Shown here: positions 36,600 through 47,781 of the stretch, piece by piece
How positions within the stretch are numbered: the first letter of the stretch is position 1
Layout: every line of letters starts with the position of its first letter
NCBI RefSeq assembly: GCF_021134715.1
Contig: NC_060019.1
Location: forward strand, 9,686,001 to 9,750,000
DNA: 64,000 nucleotides
Direction of reading: 5' to 3'
Origin: Daphnia pulex
Taxonomy: Eukaryota; Arthropoda; Branchiopoda; Diplostraca; Daphniidae
The notes under the pieces: model-generated
Seen by the model: only the letters and a program-made list of their open reading frames with translations
Told to the model about the DNA's origin: nothing
The model's database searches: none
Translations under genes and position numbers: made by a program

Positions 36600-36910
36600 T
36601 CAATAGAGTTCTATTGTCGAACATGAAAATAATTAAAGGATTTATTGGAGTCTAGTAAGTTTATTAGTAGTTTATTAAATTCTAGAAAAACGTGGTCCTC
36701 TAAAATAGACTTTTATCGAGTTCTATTGTCGCGAAGTGGAGTTCTACTGTCGGGCACTGGAGTTCTATTGTCGGGTATTTTTAATAATATTTAAGCAAGG
36801 AGTTCTTATGTCTTTGGAGTTCTACTGTCGCATACAAAGAAATTTTTAAAAATTATTTGAAATATTTGAAATATTGGGGTTCTATTGTCGGTGGAGTTCT
36901 TCTGTCATTT
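36600..36910 (+). repeat. Array of GAGTTCTAYTGTCG motifs
   Basis: About eight irregularly spaced copies of a 12-15 bp motif, GGAGTTCTAYTGTCG, separated by A/T-rich spacers. The right-hand part, including an ACAAAGAAATTTT spacer, recurs at 44430-44545 in the palindrome spacer in the same order. This shows a dispersed repeat rather than local chance. Confidence 0.6.
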
Positions 36911-37369
36911 GGATTTTGGAGTTGGGTCATTGGGTCGCCATAACGACAGATTGTCCCCCCATCCGCCAGGTGACGCGAGTGTCTTCGTGAGGAACATGGT
37001 GAGGAAGAAATATTTGCCATTTGTTTCCGAGACGCTTGACTTAAAAGTGTATTCCAAATTCATTACGGAATTAAGGTGTCGATCTACATTTTCAGCCATT
37101 AAATGTAATTGGTAATGCTAGTTTGGATTTCTTAAATTCAATTAATCTTTGACGTCTCTGTCTGAATTTACAGGCAATCTGGCATATAATTTCATTTGGC
37201 CAAATATAAAATATGATGACGTGGGTCGAAACTGCTGTCCATTTTGTCGAAATGTCGGCAAATGACCAAATGTTAGCTGTACGTCTCATCTCGTGCAGAA
37301 ACACTTCAGAGCTAGCAAAGTAATATTGTTGATCAGTCTCTCTGCAACAGTGCAATAGGTTTGATTTTC

Positions 37370-37545
37370 AGGTCAGAGATGGAGATCCCTTTGCTCAACT
37401 GTTGCAGAAATTTAGAACACAACAAAGTCTGAGCTTCATGGCTGTTGTATCATTAATGTGGTTTTGTTGCAGCCAGCTGGTGGAAAGTGTGATGGGAGTC
37501 CTGTTGAGCTGCAGCCGCTGCATGCAGTTTATCGAGCTGGTGTTA
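37370..37545 (+). repeat. Diverged coding-like repeat, left-flank copy
   Basis: Reads GDPFAQLLQ...TQQSLSFMAVV after a TTTTCAG acceptor-like site. It matches the minus strand at 51990-51830 (GDPFACL...SQQSLSFIAV) with clear divergence. A weaker relative, NPDGTAQLQQ, lies in both palindrome arms (43686 and 46041). It is unrecognised, and may be a gene fragment or a transposon-derived exon that has been copied several times. Confidence 0.4.
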
Positions 37546-38454
37546 TCCCACGTGTCACTGCAGGAAAACTTCTTGAATTGGTAATTTGATTGATATTATT
37601 GGTTGTAACTTGGGAAGTCTTGTGTTTTTTTTTGTTTTTTTTTTTTAATTTTGCATTCAACTGACAAGTTTAACTCTTATGTGATGTAGAAAATTAAGGG
37701 TAACATTTCTTCCTTAATTGTTTCTTCAAAGATAGATGCATTGTTGGGCAGCTTTCATTGAGTTAACGATTTCCTTCCAATCAAACTAGAAAAAAAATTC
37801 CCATTAGTATTACCAAGTTTGTAACACATTAGAAGTATATGTACAGAATTCTTTTTTGTTTTCTTTTTCAATTTAAATTCATTGTTAATTTTAAATTAAG
37901 TAAATTTCATTTTGGTACCCATTTTCACATTTTAAAATGTTATTGTTACATTAATGTTCTTTTGCTTTGTAGGAGACTAGGAGTTCATGCCTTCATGGTC
38001 AGTTGGAGCGAGTTGGAGCTGTTTACGTTGTTGCTGTTTGGTGTCCAGTGGTTTTGCAGTCCCTTACCAGTTGAGAGATGCTCTGAAATGGAGTTTGTGC
38101 AGACTTGCAGTTCAACATCACACTTAAATGTAACATTTGTCTATGTTGGTGTCCATGCAGTGTTGAACGGTTGGGTAAAATAGTTCATGCTGCCTGATGG
38201 CTGTCGGTCTTATTTGATCGGTTGCATTTTTTCGATATGTCGTCCCTTGCTACCTGTATCGGCGTTTTGGTAATGCTTGATGTTTCGTTCAGTTATTGAC
38301 TTTAAATTAAAGTCTCTATTCTTTTTTCAGTTGAATCGTTTGCTGCCGTTCCATAGACTTGATCCATTGGTAACACTGACTGAGGAGAAGTTGCTGAAAT
38401 TCAAGACTAGTCGATAAATTATGTAGATGCTGTAGATAAATTACAAGTGCATAT
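37546..38454. other. Left flank of the palindrome, no gene seen
   Basis: T-rich DNA with one open frame (37839-38183) of unremarkable composition and no recognised domain. The last 50-60 bases before 38455 still resemble, with mismatches and small gaps, the mirror position beyond 51270. The boundary of the duplication is therefore gradual on this side. Confidence 0.45.
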
Positions 38455-38774
38455 CTGGGCTCCCTTCTTTTCTGTGGCCCCGTTTCCCTAAATAACCTCT
38501 AACCAACGCCCGCCGGTGGTCACTCACTGGCTGCGACAACCAGGAGGAAGGGAGATGTTTGGTCGAACGGGGACTTGGAAGGCGCATGATTCGATGAATT
38601 CTGTTGGAGGGTCATGAGTCTAAGCCGGAAGCCTACTATGATGCATTGCTCTCATAATAACTGCTCCTCAGCTCTCTTCGCTCTTTTTCCAGGTTCTCTT
38701 AAGTCTTAACCACGGCCGGGTAATCTCCCTGGTAGAGTCAGTCGGGCAGTGTCTCCCCCTGCTTGACTGGCTGC

Positions 38775-38940
38775 AGTTTGTACCGGACGGTTTGTTTAAT
38801 AAATAAAACGAGTATAAAAACCATAAAATGTTTTCATTTTATAAATTGTTATTCATTAATTAAATATAAATAGATAACAACTTGATTAACAAGCATATTT
38901 ATATAACATTGTTTATTAAACAGACCGTCCGATACAAACT
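38775..38940. mobile_element. 166 bp TIR (MITE-like) element, left-arm copy
   Basis: Both ends carry an inverted repeat of about 29 bp beginning AGTTTGTAYCGGACGGTY and running into TGTTTAATAAA. The internal part is A/T-rich and non-coding. No convincing target-site duplication is seen. It is a small non-autonomous DNA-transposon-like element. Confidence 0.6.
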
Positions 38941-40136
38941 CTTAGTTAGTACTATTGCTCAAAAACTGATTCTCTTGAATCAGCAGACTCGAGAGTTTAT
39001 AGCGCCGTCAAGGTAGATATTTCTGAATGGTACCCGTCTTGTCAACTGCTAATGATTCGTGTTCTTGGTTTGACAGAAGCTGTGTTGTGTGTGTTGATCG
39101 TCTCCACCATGCACGCGATAATCAAGACCAGCAACGTCTTGATCAAGAAGAAGAAAAGAACGGAGAAGCAAAGAACGACGATGCAAATAGCGGGGTGGGT
39201 ACCGCTAAATTCATTCTTAGTTGAATGTCGAATCGCTAATACCATTGTTGGTTATGGTAGAACAGTTTTCCACACTGGTACGCTGTATGACGTCGAGCAT
39301 TGCCAAAATTGAAGTGCTCTTTGAAGAACTGAGCGTCTAAATCTTCTTCAGTCAGATGAAGCTAACGGATTCGGAAATCGTCGAAGAAGCAGAGGACATC
39401 GCAGCTGAAAAAAAAAAAAACGTGAGTCAAACTCCTGTGGTTAAGTTCTGCAGCTACTCTCAACATATTTTGTCTTGTTTGCTCGTGTTGATTGTAGACT
39501 GCTTTTAAATTATCTATCAGGGAAGCCCTAATAAGAGGTCCAAGAGAAATTTATTCGGGTCAACTGATACCATGCCACGTACTAAATCGTTAATGGTTTT
39601 CAGATAAAAAATAACCATGGGAATATGGGGTCGCAGAAATAGATGTCACTGGTGGAAAATAAGAAGGTGATATGGTATTTTTCTTTTCTACTGTCTGATT
39701 TTTAAAGATTTGGTGAGGAACATCCAATCTGTCGATCGCGGTCGCTAACCAATTGTTAGAAAAACAGCACCAATAATGGTAAGAAGGTGTGCTGTGAAGT
39801 GGCGTGATAATTTTAATCATGGACATTCAGGTTTCATTTCGTGATTTGTCAGGTCGAGCTCGGATGTGCTTTATTCGAGATTTTAACACAAATTGCATTT
39901 TATACGTAAAAAAATTTATCATAAAGCTACAATGTTACAGCATTACCCGTACTATGGCTCGTCCCGGTTTGTATTGCTTTGTATAATCTTTAGTTGAACG
40001 CTAAATATATTAGAGGCTAGCTAAGAGAATTTGGCTAGATCTTTACAAGATTAGTGAATGTGATATTTTAAAGAAATTGCGTCTGTTGCACTAACATTTA
40101 GCTAATGATCTTGCATTCTTGACTACATATTTTCAG

Positions 40137-40260
40137 GCAACTTTTGAAGTTTTTGTGGGCACTGATGTGCAGAGTGCTCGTGACCAACAGATAAAATGGC
40201 CCAATCCATATTGCAAATTTGCAAGCTGTCTTCCAAAACCAAGGAATTTCTATTTGCAAG
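40137..40260 (+). CDS. Unidentified open exon, left-arm copy
   Basis: 124 bases fully open (ATFEVFVGTDVQSARD... to ...PRNFYLQ), bounded by TTTTCAG upstream and GTAATT downstream, with ordinary protein-like composition. Other coding-like pieces lie upstream in the arm, at 39085-39224 (rich in Glu/Lys/Asp) and 39356-39420 (MKLTDSEIVEEAED, ending near a GTGAGT donor), but I could not chain them into one phase-consistent gene. Function unknown. An identical copy lies at 49590-49467 on the other strand. Confidence 0.3.
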
Positions 40261-40404
40261 GTAATTATTTCAGCCAGCAATGTTTCTTTTAATTACTGTG
40301 GTAATAATTCAAGATGATGAAGTCTAATTAGGTAGAAATTAACCTTCCTGAAAAGTTTAGGAGCCATTGTTAATTTCAATTGGTGTAAAGTGAGTTTTAA
40401 GCCA

Positions 40405-40860
40405 TAATCATTTGGTATTAATTTTTATATTGGTTGTTGTAGAACCATTCCAATCCCTAGCAACGTAAACCTGCAGAAGGAAAGGCACGTAAAACTTGTC
40501 ATGCAGTGGTGTAGAGGTTGGGTGAGAACGGGATGTGTTACATAACCATTTGGTATTCATTTTGAATTTTGATATTGGTTGTTGTAGACCCACCCCCATC
40601 TCGCCCCCAGCAACGACAACCTGCAAAAGGAAAGGCACGTAAAACTTGTCAAAAAGAGGTTGGGTGAGAACGGGATGTTTTACTGTTTAGTTACATAACC
40701 ATTTTCATTTTGATATTGGTTGTTGTAGACCCATCCCCAGAAACTTCAACCTGCAAAAGGAAAGGGCAGTCCGCCTGTCCTTCACATTCGAAGGTCACGG
40801 AGATCATTACATGAAACGTGTCATGCAGTGGTGTAGAGGCTGGGTGAGAACGGGACGTGT
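40405..40860 (+). repeat. Three-unit tandem repeat, left-arm copy
   Basis: Three imperfect units of about 135-150 bp share GATATTGGTTGTTGTAG, AACCTGCARAAGGAAAGG, CACGTAAAACTTGTC and GGGTGAGAACGGGA blocks. The array ends about 60 bp before the TATA box of the first tyrosine-rich gene, so it could be promoter-proximal sequence. Confidence 0.6.
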
Positions 40861-40924
40861 TTCATCATTTTCAAGCAGCTACAATAGCCGCAAGGCTTAA
40901 GAGGTGAGGGTGATCAAAAAATCG

Positions 40925-40963
40925 TATAAAAGGAGAGAGAAAAGGCGAAGGTAAATCAGTCGA
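40925..40963 (+). promoter_or_regulatory. TATA box and initiator of the first tyrosine-rich gene
   Basis: TATAAAAG at 40925-40932 stands 33 bases before the A of TCAGTC (40956-40961), standard arthropod TATA/Inr spacing. The ATG of the first tyrosine-rich gene is 61 bases further on. An identical promoter is mirrored in the right arm at about 48764-48802. Confidence 0.65.
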
Positions 40964-41018
40964 GGGAGCATCTCCGACACGGCAACAACTGCAGCGCTCT
41001 GTCTGTCAGTTCGCATCC

Positions 41019-41945
41019 ATGGGTAAATATTCTGTCTTTTACATAGAGTTTGGTATCAATCCTTCTTTTGATTTTGTATGCTTGTTATTATGTAGAATTT
41101 ATGTTAAAATTTATAATTGTCTAGCAAACTATGGCGTAGTGCTGCTGTTGTGTGTTGAATCATTGTGGCTGGGTCGACCACTGGTGTACCGATGTCTTCT
41201 TGGTATGGCGGATACCAAACCGCAACGCCACCGCCTTACTACCCTAAAGTAACTTACGCAACGACCAGTTCCTGCACCGAGGTCTTCAAGTACTACACCA
41301 CTAAAGCACCGGACTTGAATAGCACAACTTACGCTACCCCGAGCCACTACACTGACGCCCTGAAGTATTACTCTGCCCCGAGTTACTACACCACCAAGGC
41401 GACGGAGGATGACTACGCATGCTGCCCCATCCTCCGAGGCTCATACACCGAGGCTCCTAAGTATTGCTGTGTTCTCATCTACTTATTGCACCGATTTTCC
41501 TAAATACTACTCTGTTCCCAGCTGCTACACCGAGGCTCCCGCCGATTACCACACCGAAGCTTCAAAGTACTACTCTGCCCCGATCTACATAACTGAGGCG
41601 GCCAATTATTACGCTGTCCCGACTTGCTGCACAGAAGCTGCTCTTTCGTACTACGTTGAAAAGAAATACTACACTGATGCTCCAGTTCACTACACCAAGA
41701 CCTACGCTACACCGCAGCCCCCAAGTACTACACCGGAGAAGCCGCCTACAACAACGTATGCTGCTTAGTTTACTACAGCGAGGCTCCCAAGTACTACATC
41801 ACTAAGGCACCGGAATTCTGCACGTCTATGTATGCTACCCCCTGCCTACTACAACGAGGCCCCGCATTACTACAACACTGAAGCGCTCAAGTACTACAAT
41901 ACAACCTGCGTTTCCCCGAGCTACTACACCGTGCGTAAAAGGAGT
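41019..41945 (+). pseudogene. Tyrosine/threonine-rich repeat protein, decayed, copy 1 left
   Basis: Exon 1 is only ATGG before a GTAAAT donor (41019-41022). Exon 2 begins at 41125 and would start a signal peptide (NYGVVLLLC). The main frame then reads tandem YYT-rich motifs such as KYYTTKAP, HYTDALKYYSAPSYYT and TEAPADYHTEASKYY. Such motifs typify a tyrosine-rich secreted family, probably structural (cuticle or extracellular matrix), that I associate with Daphnia. The signal-peptide frame does not match the repeat frame, a second frameshift lies near 41470, and a stop occurs at 41766 while repeat sequence continues to about 41940. The promoter still looks intact. It is most likely a pseudogene; unusual splicing cannot be excluded. 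Confidence 0.6.
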
Positions 41946-42021
41946 CTTCAAAAAAAAAAGAAGTGCCCGAACTGCAGTGCCCTCTGTCACCAACTGCTTT
42001 CCTCGTAACCGATTCGCAATT

Positions 42022-42947
42022 ATGGGTAAATATTCTTATTTTTATATTAGTTTTGTATCAATTATATTTTTTTCTATTTGTTAATATGCCTGTTAATATT
42101 TAATATTAATGTTTCAATTTATTTACTGTTTAGTGAACTATTGCGTCGTGCTCCTGTGTGTTGTAGCTGTCGTTGATGGCTGAGTCGACTGCTGGTGTAG
42201 CGATGTCTCCTTGGTATGGCGGAAACCAAACCGTAACGCCGCCGCCTTCCTACTCAACTTACGCAACGACCACTTCCTGCACCGATGTCTTCAAGTACTA
42301 CACCACCAAACCACGGGAGTTTTATACCACAACTTACACTGCCCCGAGCCACTACACTGATGCCCTGAAGTATTACTCTGCCCTGAGTTACTACACCATC
42401 TAGGCGACGGATGACACCACATGACTACGTATATTGCCTATCCTACTACACGAGGCTTCTAAGTATAACTCTGTTCTCAGCTACTTATTGCACCGATTTT
42501 CCTAAATACTATTCCGTTCCCAGCTGCTATACCGAGGCTCCCGCTGATGTCTCCACCAAGACGGTCGAATACTACACTGAAGCGACAAAGTACTACTCTG
42601 CCCCGATCTACATAACCACAACTGAGGCGGCCAAGTATTACGCAGTCCCGACTTGCTACACCAAAGCTGCTCTTTCGTGCTGCGTCGAACAGAATTACTA
42701 CATTGATGCTCCAGTCTACTACACCACGACCTACACCTAGCTACAACACCGCAGACCCCAAGCACTACACCGAAGAAGGCGTCCATACACAACTACGTAC
42801 GCTGCCTAGTTTACTACATCGAGGAATTTAAGTATTACTCTCCTCCAAACTACTACCAAACTGAGTTTCATATGTATTACATCAGCAATTCTCCCCACCT
42901 TGTCACCACTATTTACGCTACTCCGAGCTATATACCGAATTTCTAAA
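42022..42947 (+). pseudogene. Tyrosine/threonine-rich repeat protein, decayed, copy 2 left
   Basis: Same layout as its upstream neighbour: ATGG exon with a GTAAAT donor, intron of about 110 bp, exon 2 from 42134 encoding NYCVVLLCVVAVV. A TGA then interrupts the signal-peptide frame. The repeat frame (SPWYGGNQ..., FKYYTTKPREFYTTTY) has a TAG at about 42401 where copy 1 has a lysine codon. Two further frame changes follow. The two genes are tandem paralogues made before the palindrome formed, since both occur in both arms. Confidence 0.6.
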
Positions 42948-44388
42948 GTATTTTTTTGATGTGTTGAAAGATTGTTGAAATACAAGATTGATTCATAAAT
43001 CACAATTGCATGTCTATTTTCTCTTAAGTACCTTTCCTCCTGCTGATCATTGCATGATGTGAGAAAATATTTTTGAGTGCTGTGTAAACTTACAAAATAA
43101 TCGATCTTGCAAAATACAACAATAAAAATTCTAACTCTTCATAAATATATCAACTTCTTTTTATAAATTTTTTTCTATCATTAAAATTCAAAGACCAACA
43201 CAAATTTTTCTAAAAATCCAAAGTCCCACCACCTATTTTTCTGCTAAGTCCAGACTTTTGTTTTTGAAAAAAAATTTAAAAAAATTCCCCTTACACAAAG
43301 TTTTAAAAAAATTATCGCGAAAAAATTTAACTCGAATATTTTATTGTATGCAAAATTTATTTTAATAATATTCATACATCATATACATTTTTACTGTGGC
43401 CCCCAGGGGGGGGGGCCTGTCGCTTTCTCTACCGCGATAATAACATGATGCAAGTTATATGCAAGTTATTATTTGTTTGGTGCAGAAAGCTTGTTTTATC
43501 TAGCAGTTCTCGACTGTTTCAAACCTGACATTGATCAGGTTGCCTCAGTCGTATACTGCATGATTGAATGAAAACTCAAAAGACATCATCAAACTTTTAA
43601 CGCAGCAACACAAAATATCAATGGCAGAGCAATTTCATACGGCATGGATGAAAACAACAAAACAAAAATTTTTGAAGTCAGGAACCCAGATGGAACAGCT
43701 CAGCTACAACAGCACAGCAACTTCTGGATTACACTGCAATCGCATTCAGCATACAACGGTGCAATCTGTCTTTGTCACACCCTTCACCATTTGGCTGCGT
43801 CTTTGTCACACCTTTCACCATTTGGCTGCAACAAGGTAACCACCAGCATTCGTTTTACCTGTTTAAGAAAAGAAAATTATTTTCGAGAAAAACAACTGTG
43901 TACACATTATAACAAAAGAATACAAAGAGTGACAGAAAACTACGCAGTCCAACAGAATAACTTTGGTATCTGATTCAAAATTTCTCTAGTTAACTAAATC
44001 TGTAGTACTTTTGCAAGACATTTGATCAAAATAATTACTTTTTACTGTTGAATGGGGTGAGACGTAAGCCAAAGAACAGGCAGCGAGACACACGAGGCAC
44101 GCCATTTCGGAAATGTACAGGCACTTCCCAAGTCTGAGTTGAATGATTTGACAAATTGGTTTCTACATGCCAAATCACCTGTAAATTTTCACATCAACAT
44201 TTTACATTCAATACCAATAGGAAATTAACAATAAATACCTTTTAATTTTCATCGTGAGAAACGTCACAACCAACAACCCTTTTCTTCTGCGTCTTGGATC
44301 AAAATGGCCGCTAAGGGAAGCGTCCCTGAAGACACTCGCGCTATCTGCTGGACATCATACAGCCACTTATTCAATGCCACCTATTGAC
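42948..44388. other. Inner part of left arm
   Basis: Non-coding A/T-rich DNA, then an open segment (43564-43973) containing NPDGTAQLQQ, a relative of the flank repeats, and a 33 bp direct duplication (CTTTGTCACACC...CACCATTTGGCTGC, twice at about 43770-43830). The innermost 100 bp carry a CGCTATCTGCTGG motif. The same sequence is mirrored at 45339-46779. Confidence 0.5.
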
Positions 44389-45338
44389 AGCCATTAGACT
44401 CCTGTTCCAAATGACTGAACGCAACGGCTTTGAGTTCTACTATCGTTTGAGTTCTACTGTCGCACACAAAGAAATTTTAAAAATTATTTAAAATATTGTG
44501 GTTCTATTGTCGATGGAGTTCTTCAGTCTTTTGACTTTTGAGTTGTACGGTAGCCATATCAAAGTAAATTGCGTTATGGACTTGGGGTGTCAGAGGTGTC
44601 CAATAAGATGGCGTTTCATGTGATGGCGGCTTGTTGTGTCAGTGGTTGTCAAAAGCTTTCCTGTTTTTCCATGAAAATTACCGATGAATTCATCAGTAAA
44701 TTCAAGTTCTTTTCTGTGCAACTTGTTTGCGATGGGATTTATTCTGATGTGTGCTGGATCAAATTAAAAATTCCTCAATCTAACCTGCATGAAGGAACGG
44801 GAAAGGACAGTAGCATACAAGCAACCTACCATCACTACCACCAACTCTTTTATTAAAAATCTTCGTTCTGCTGAATGCATCATGCAGTCAAAACAGGTAA
44901 AAACAATAATGTCTTAGTCACAATTTTTTAAAATACTTGTTCCCTTACTTAGTTAATATTCGTCTAATTATCAGCAGTTTCTATTGATCTTGGTAGGTCA
45001 CTACCCCAGTGTGGACATGTTTGTTTTTCTGAACATGTTTTTCAACAAACAATTCATTGATGTACACGTATTATTCTTCTCTCAAAATATCATTTCATCT
45101 AGGCCATGGGTAATCTTCAGGTCTTTGCAGCAGCTTAAGAGAAGAATATGAACAAATGCAGGGCAACTTACCAACATGTGTTGTATTTTTCTGAATGTTA
45201 AACACGAGCAGTAGGTAGCCATTAACTTTAGTTTATTGGATGAATGTTGGAATATTTATTGACATATTTCCTTTAGATTCAACATGACTAACTGTTGGAT
45301 GCCAAAGTTAGTTGGAACTCAACTCACTGTACATACTC
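44389..45338. other. 950 bp single-copy spacer at the centre of the palindrome
   Basis: Sequence between the two arms with no inverted counterpart. It begins with an array related to 36710-36925 (GTTCTAYTGTCG motifs at 44430-44530). It holds one open frame (from about 44608) beginning with MAFHVMAACCVSGCQ that I cannot assign. No transposase or integrase is seen. Confidence 0.6.
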
Positions 45339-46779
45339 GTCAATAGGTGGCATTGAATAAGTGGCTGTATGATGTCCAGCAGATAGCGCGAGTGTCTTCA
45401 GGGACGCTTCCCTTAGCGGCCATTTTGATCCAAGACGCAGAAGAAAAGGGTTGTTGGTTGTGACGTTTCTCACGATGAAAATTAAAAGGTATTTATTGTT
45501 AATTTCCTATTGGTATTGAATGTAAAATGTTGATGTGAAAATTTACAGGTGATTTGGCATGTAGAAACCAATTTGTCAAATCATTCAACTCAGACTTGGG
45601 AAGTGCCTGTACATTTCCGAAATGGCGTGCCTCGTGTGTCTCGCTGCCTGTTCTTTGGCTTACGTCTCACCCCATTCAACAGTAAAAAGTAATTATTTTG
45701 ATCAAATGTCTTGCAAAAGTACTACAGATTTAGTTAACTAGAGAAATTTTGAATCAGATACCAAAGTTATTCTGTTGGACTGCGTAGTTTTCTGTCACTC
45801 TTTGTATTCTTTTGTTATAATGTGTACACAGTTGTTTTTCTCGAAAATAATTTTCTTTTCTTAAACAGGTAAAACGAATGCTGGTGGTTACCTTGTTGCA
45901 GCCAAATGGTGAAAGGTGTGACAAAGACGCAGCCAAATGGTGAAGGGTGTGACAAAGACAGATTGCACCGTTGTATGCTGAATGCGATTGCAGTGTAATC
46001 CAGAAGTTGCTGTGCTGTTGTAGCTGAGCTGTTCCATCTGGGTTCCTGACTTCAAAAATTTTTGTTTTGTTGTTTTCATCCATGCCGTATGAAATTGCTC
46101 TGCCATTGATATTTTGTGTTGCTGCGTTAAAAGTTTGATGATGTCTTTTGAGTTTTCATTCAATCATGCAGTATACGACTGAGGCAACCTGATCAATGTC
46201 AGGTTTGAAACAGTCGAGAACTGCTAGATAAAACAAGCTTTCTGCACCAAACAAATAATAACTTGCATATAACTTGCATCATGTTATTATCGCGGTAGAG
46301 AAAGCGACAGGCCCCCCCCCCTGGGGGCCACAGTAAAAATGTATATGATGTATGAATATTATTAAAATAAATTTTGCATACAATAAAATATTCGAGTTAA
46401 ATTTTTTCGCGATAATTTTTTTAAAACTTTGTGTAAGGGGAATTTTTTTAAATTTTTTTTCAAAAACAAAAGTCTGGACTTAGCAGAAAAATAGGTGGTG
46501 GGACTTTGGATTTTTAGAAAAATTTGTGTTGGTCTTTGAATTTTAATGATAGAAAAAAATTTATAAAAAGAAGTTGATATATTTATGAAGAGTTAGAATT
46601 TTTATTGTTGTATTTTGCAAGATCGATTATTTTGTAAGTTTACACAGCACTCAAAAATATTTTCTCACATCATGCAATGATCAGCAGGAGGAAAGGTACT
46701 TAAGAGAAAATAGACATGCAATTGTGATTTATGAATCAATCTTGTATTTCAACAATCTTTCAACACATCAAAAAAATAC

Positions 46780-47705
46780 TTTAGAAATTCGGTATATAGC
46801 TCGGAGTAGCGTAAATAGTGGTGACAAGGTGGGGAGAATTGCTGATGTAATACATATGAAACTCAGTTTGGTAGTAGTTTGGAGGAGAGTAATACTTAAA
46901 TTCCTCGATGTAGTAAACTAGGCAGCGTACGTAGTTGTGTATGGACGCCTTCTTCGGTGTAGTGCTTGGGGTCTGCGGTGTTGTAGCTAGGTGTAGGTCG
47001 TGGTGTAGTAGACTGGAGCATCAATGTAGTAATTCTGTTCGACGCAGCACGAAAGAGCAGCTTTGGTGTAGCAAGTCGGGACTGCGTAATACTTGGCCGC
47101 CTCAGTTGTGGTTATGTAGATCGGGGCAGAGTAGTACTTTGTCGCTTCAGTGTAGTATTCGACCGTCTTGGTGGAGACATCAGCGGGAGCCTCGGTATAG
47201 CAGCTGGGAACGGAATAGTATTTAGGAAAATCGGTGCAATAAGTAGCTGAGAACAGAGTTATACTTAGAAGCCTCGTGTAGTAGGATAGGCAATATACGT
47301 AGTCATGTGGTGTCATCCGTCGCCTAGATGGTGTAGTAACTCAGGGCAGAGTAATACTTCAGGGCATCAGTGTAGTGGCTCGGGGCAGTGTAAGTTGTGG
47401 TATAAAACTCCCGTGGTTTGGTGGTGTAGTACTTGAAGACATCGGTGCAGGAAGTGGTCGTTGCGTAAGTTGAGTAGGAAGGCGGCGGCGTTACGGTTTG
47501 GTTTCCGCCATACCAAGGAGACATCGCTACACCAGCAGTCGACTCAGCCATCAACGACAGCTACAACACACAGGAGCACGACGCAATAGTTCACTAAACA
47601 GTAAATAAATTGAAACATTAATATTAAATATTAACAGGCATATTAACAAATAGAAAAAAATATAATTGATACAAAACTAATATAAAAATAAGAATATTTA
47701 CCCAT
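46780..47705 (-). pseudogene. Tyrosine/threonine-rich repeat protein, decayed, copy 2 right
   Basis: Mirror image of 42022-42947 with the same stops and frameshifts (TGA after the signal peptide, in-frame TAG in the repeat region). The shared lesions show that decay preceded the duplication or was spread by gene conversion. Confidence 0.6.
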
Positions 47706-47781
47706 AATTGCGAATCGGTTACGAGGAAAGCAGTTGGTGACAGAGGGCACTGCAGTTCGGGCACTTCTTTTTTTTTTGAAG

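Larger units (their letters stand above)
38455..44388. repeat. Left arm of a giant near-perfect inverted duplication
   Basis: About 5.93 kb that recurs in reverse complement at 45339-51270. Mirror positions sum to 89727 inside and 89725 outside an A-run at 39408-39420. The left arm has 13 A and the right arm 11 T. The only other difference I found is one base near the outer end (38599 against 51126). Every open frame compared between the arms is identical. The arm carries a TIR element, an unidentified exon, a three-unit tandem repeat and two decayed tyrosine-rich genes. Confidence 0.9.

Noticed and set aside
40405-40860. CRISPR-like array
   Set aside because: The repeat units are 135-150 bp and imperfect, not short repeats with unique spacers, and the genome is eukaryotic.
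41409-41768. Intact separate tyrosine-rich gene starting at 41409
   Set aside because: It is the continuation of the same repeat protein in another frame after a frameshift, with no start context or signal peptide.
44608-44856. THAP-domain or P-element remnant in the palindrome spacer
   Set aside because: Only the CCVSGC start is suggestive. The later Cys/His pair and other THAP residues are not found.
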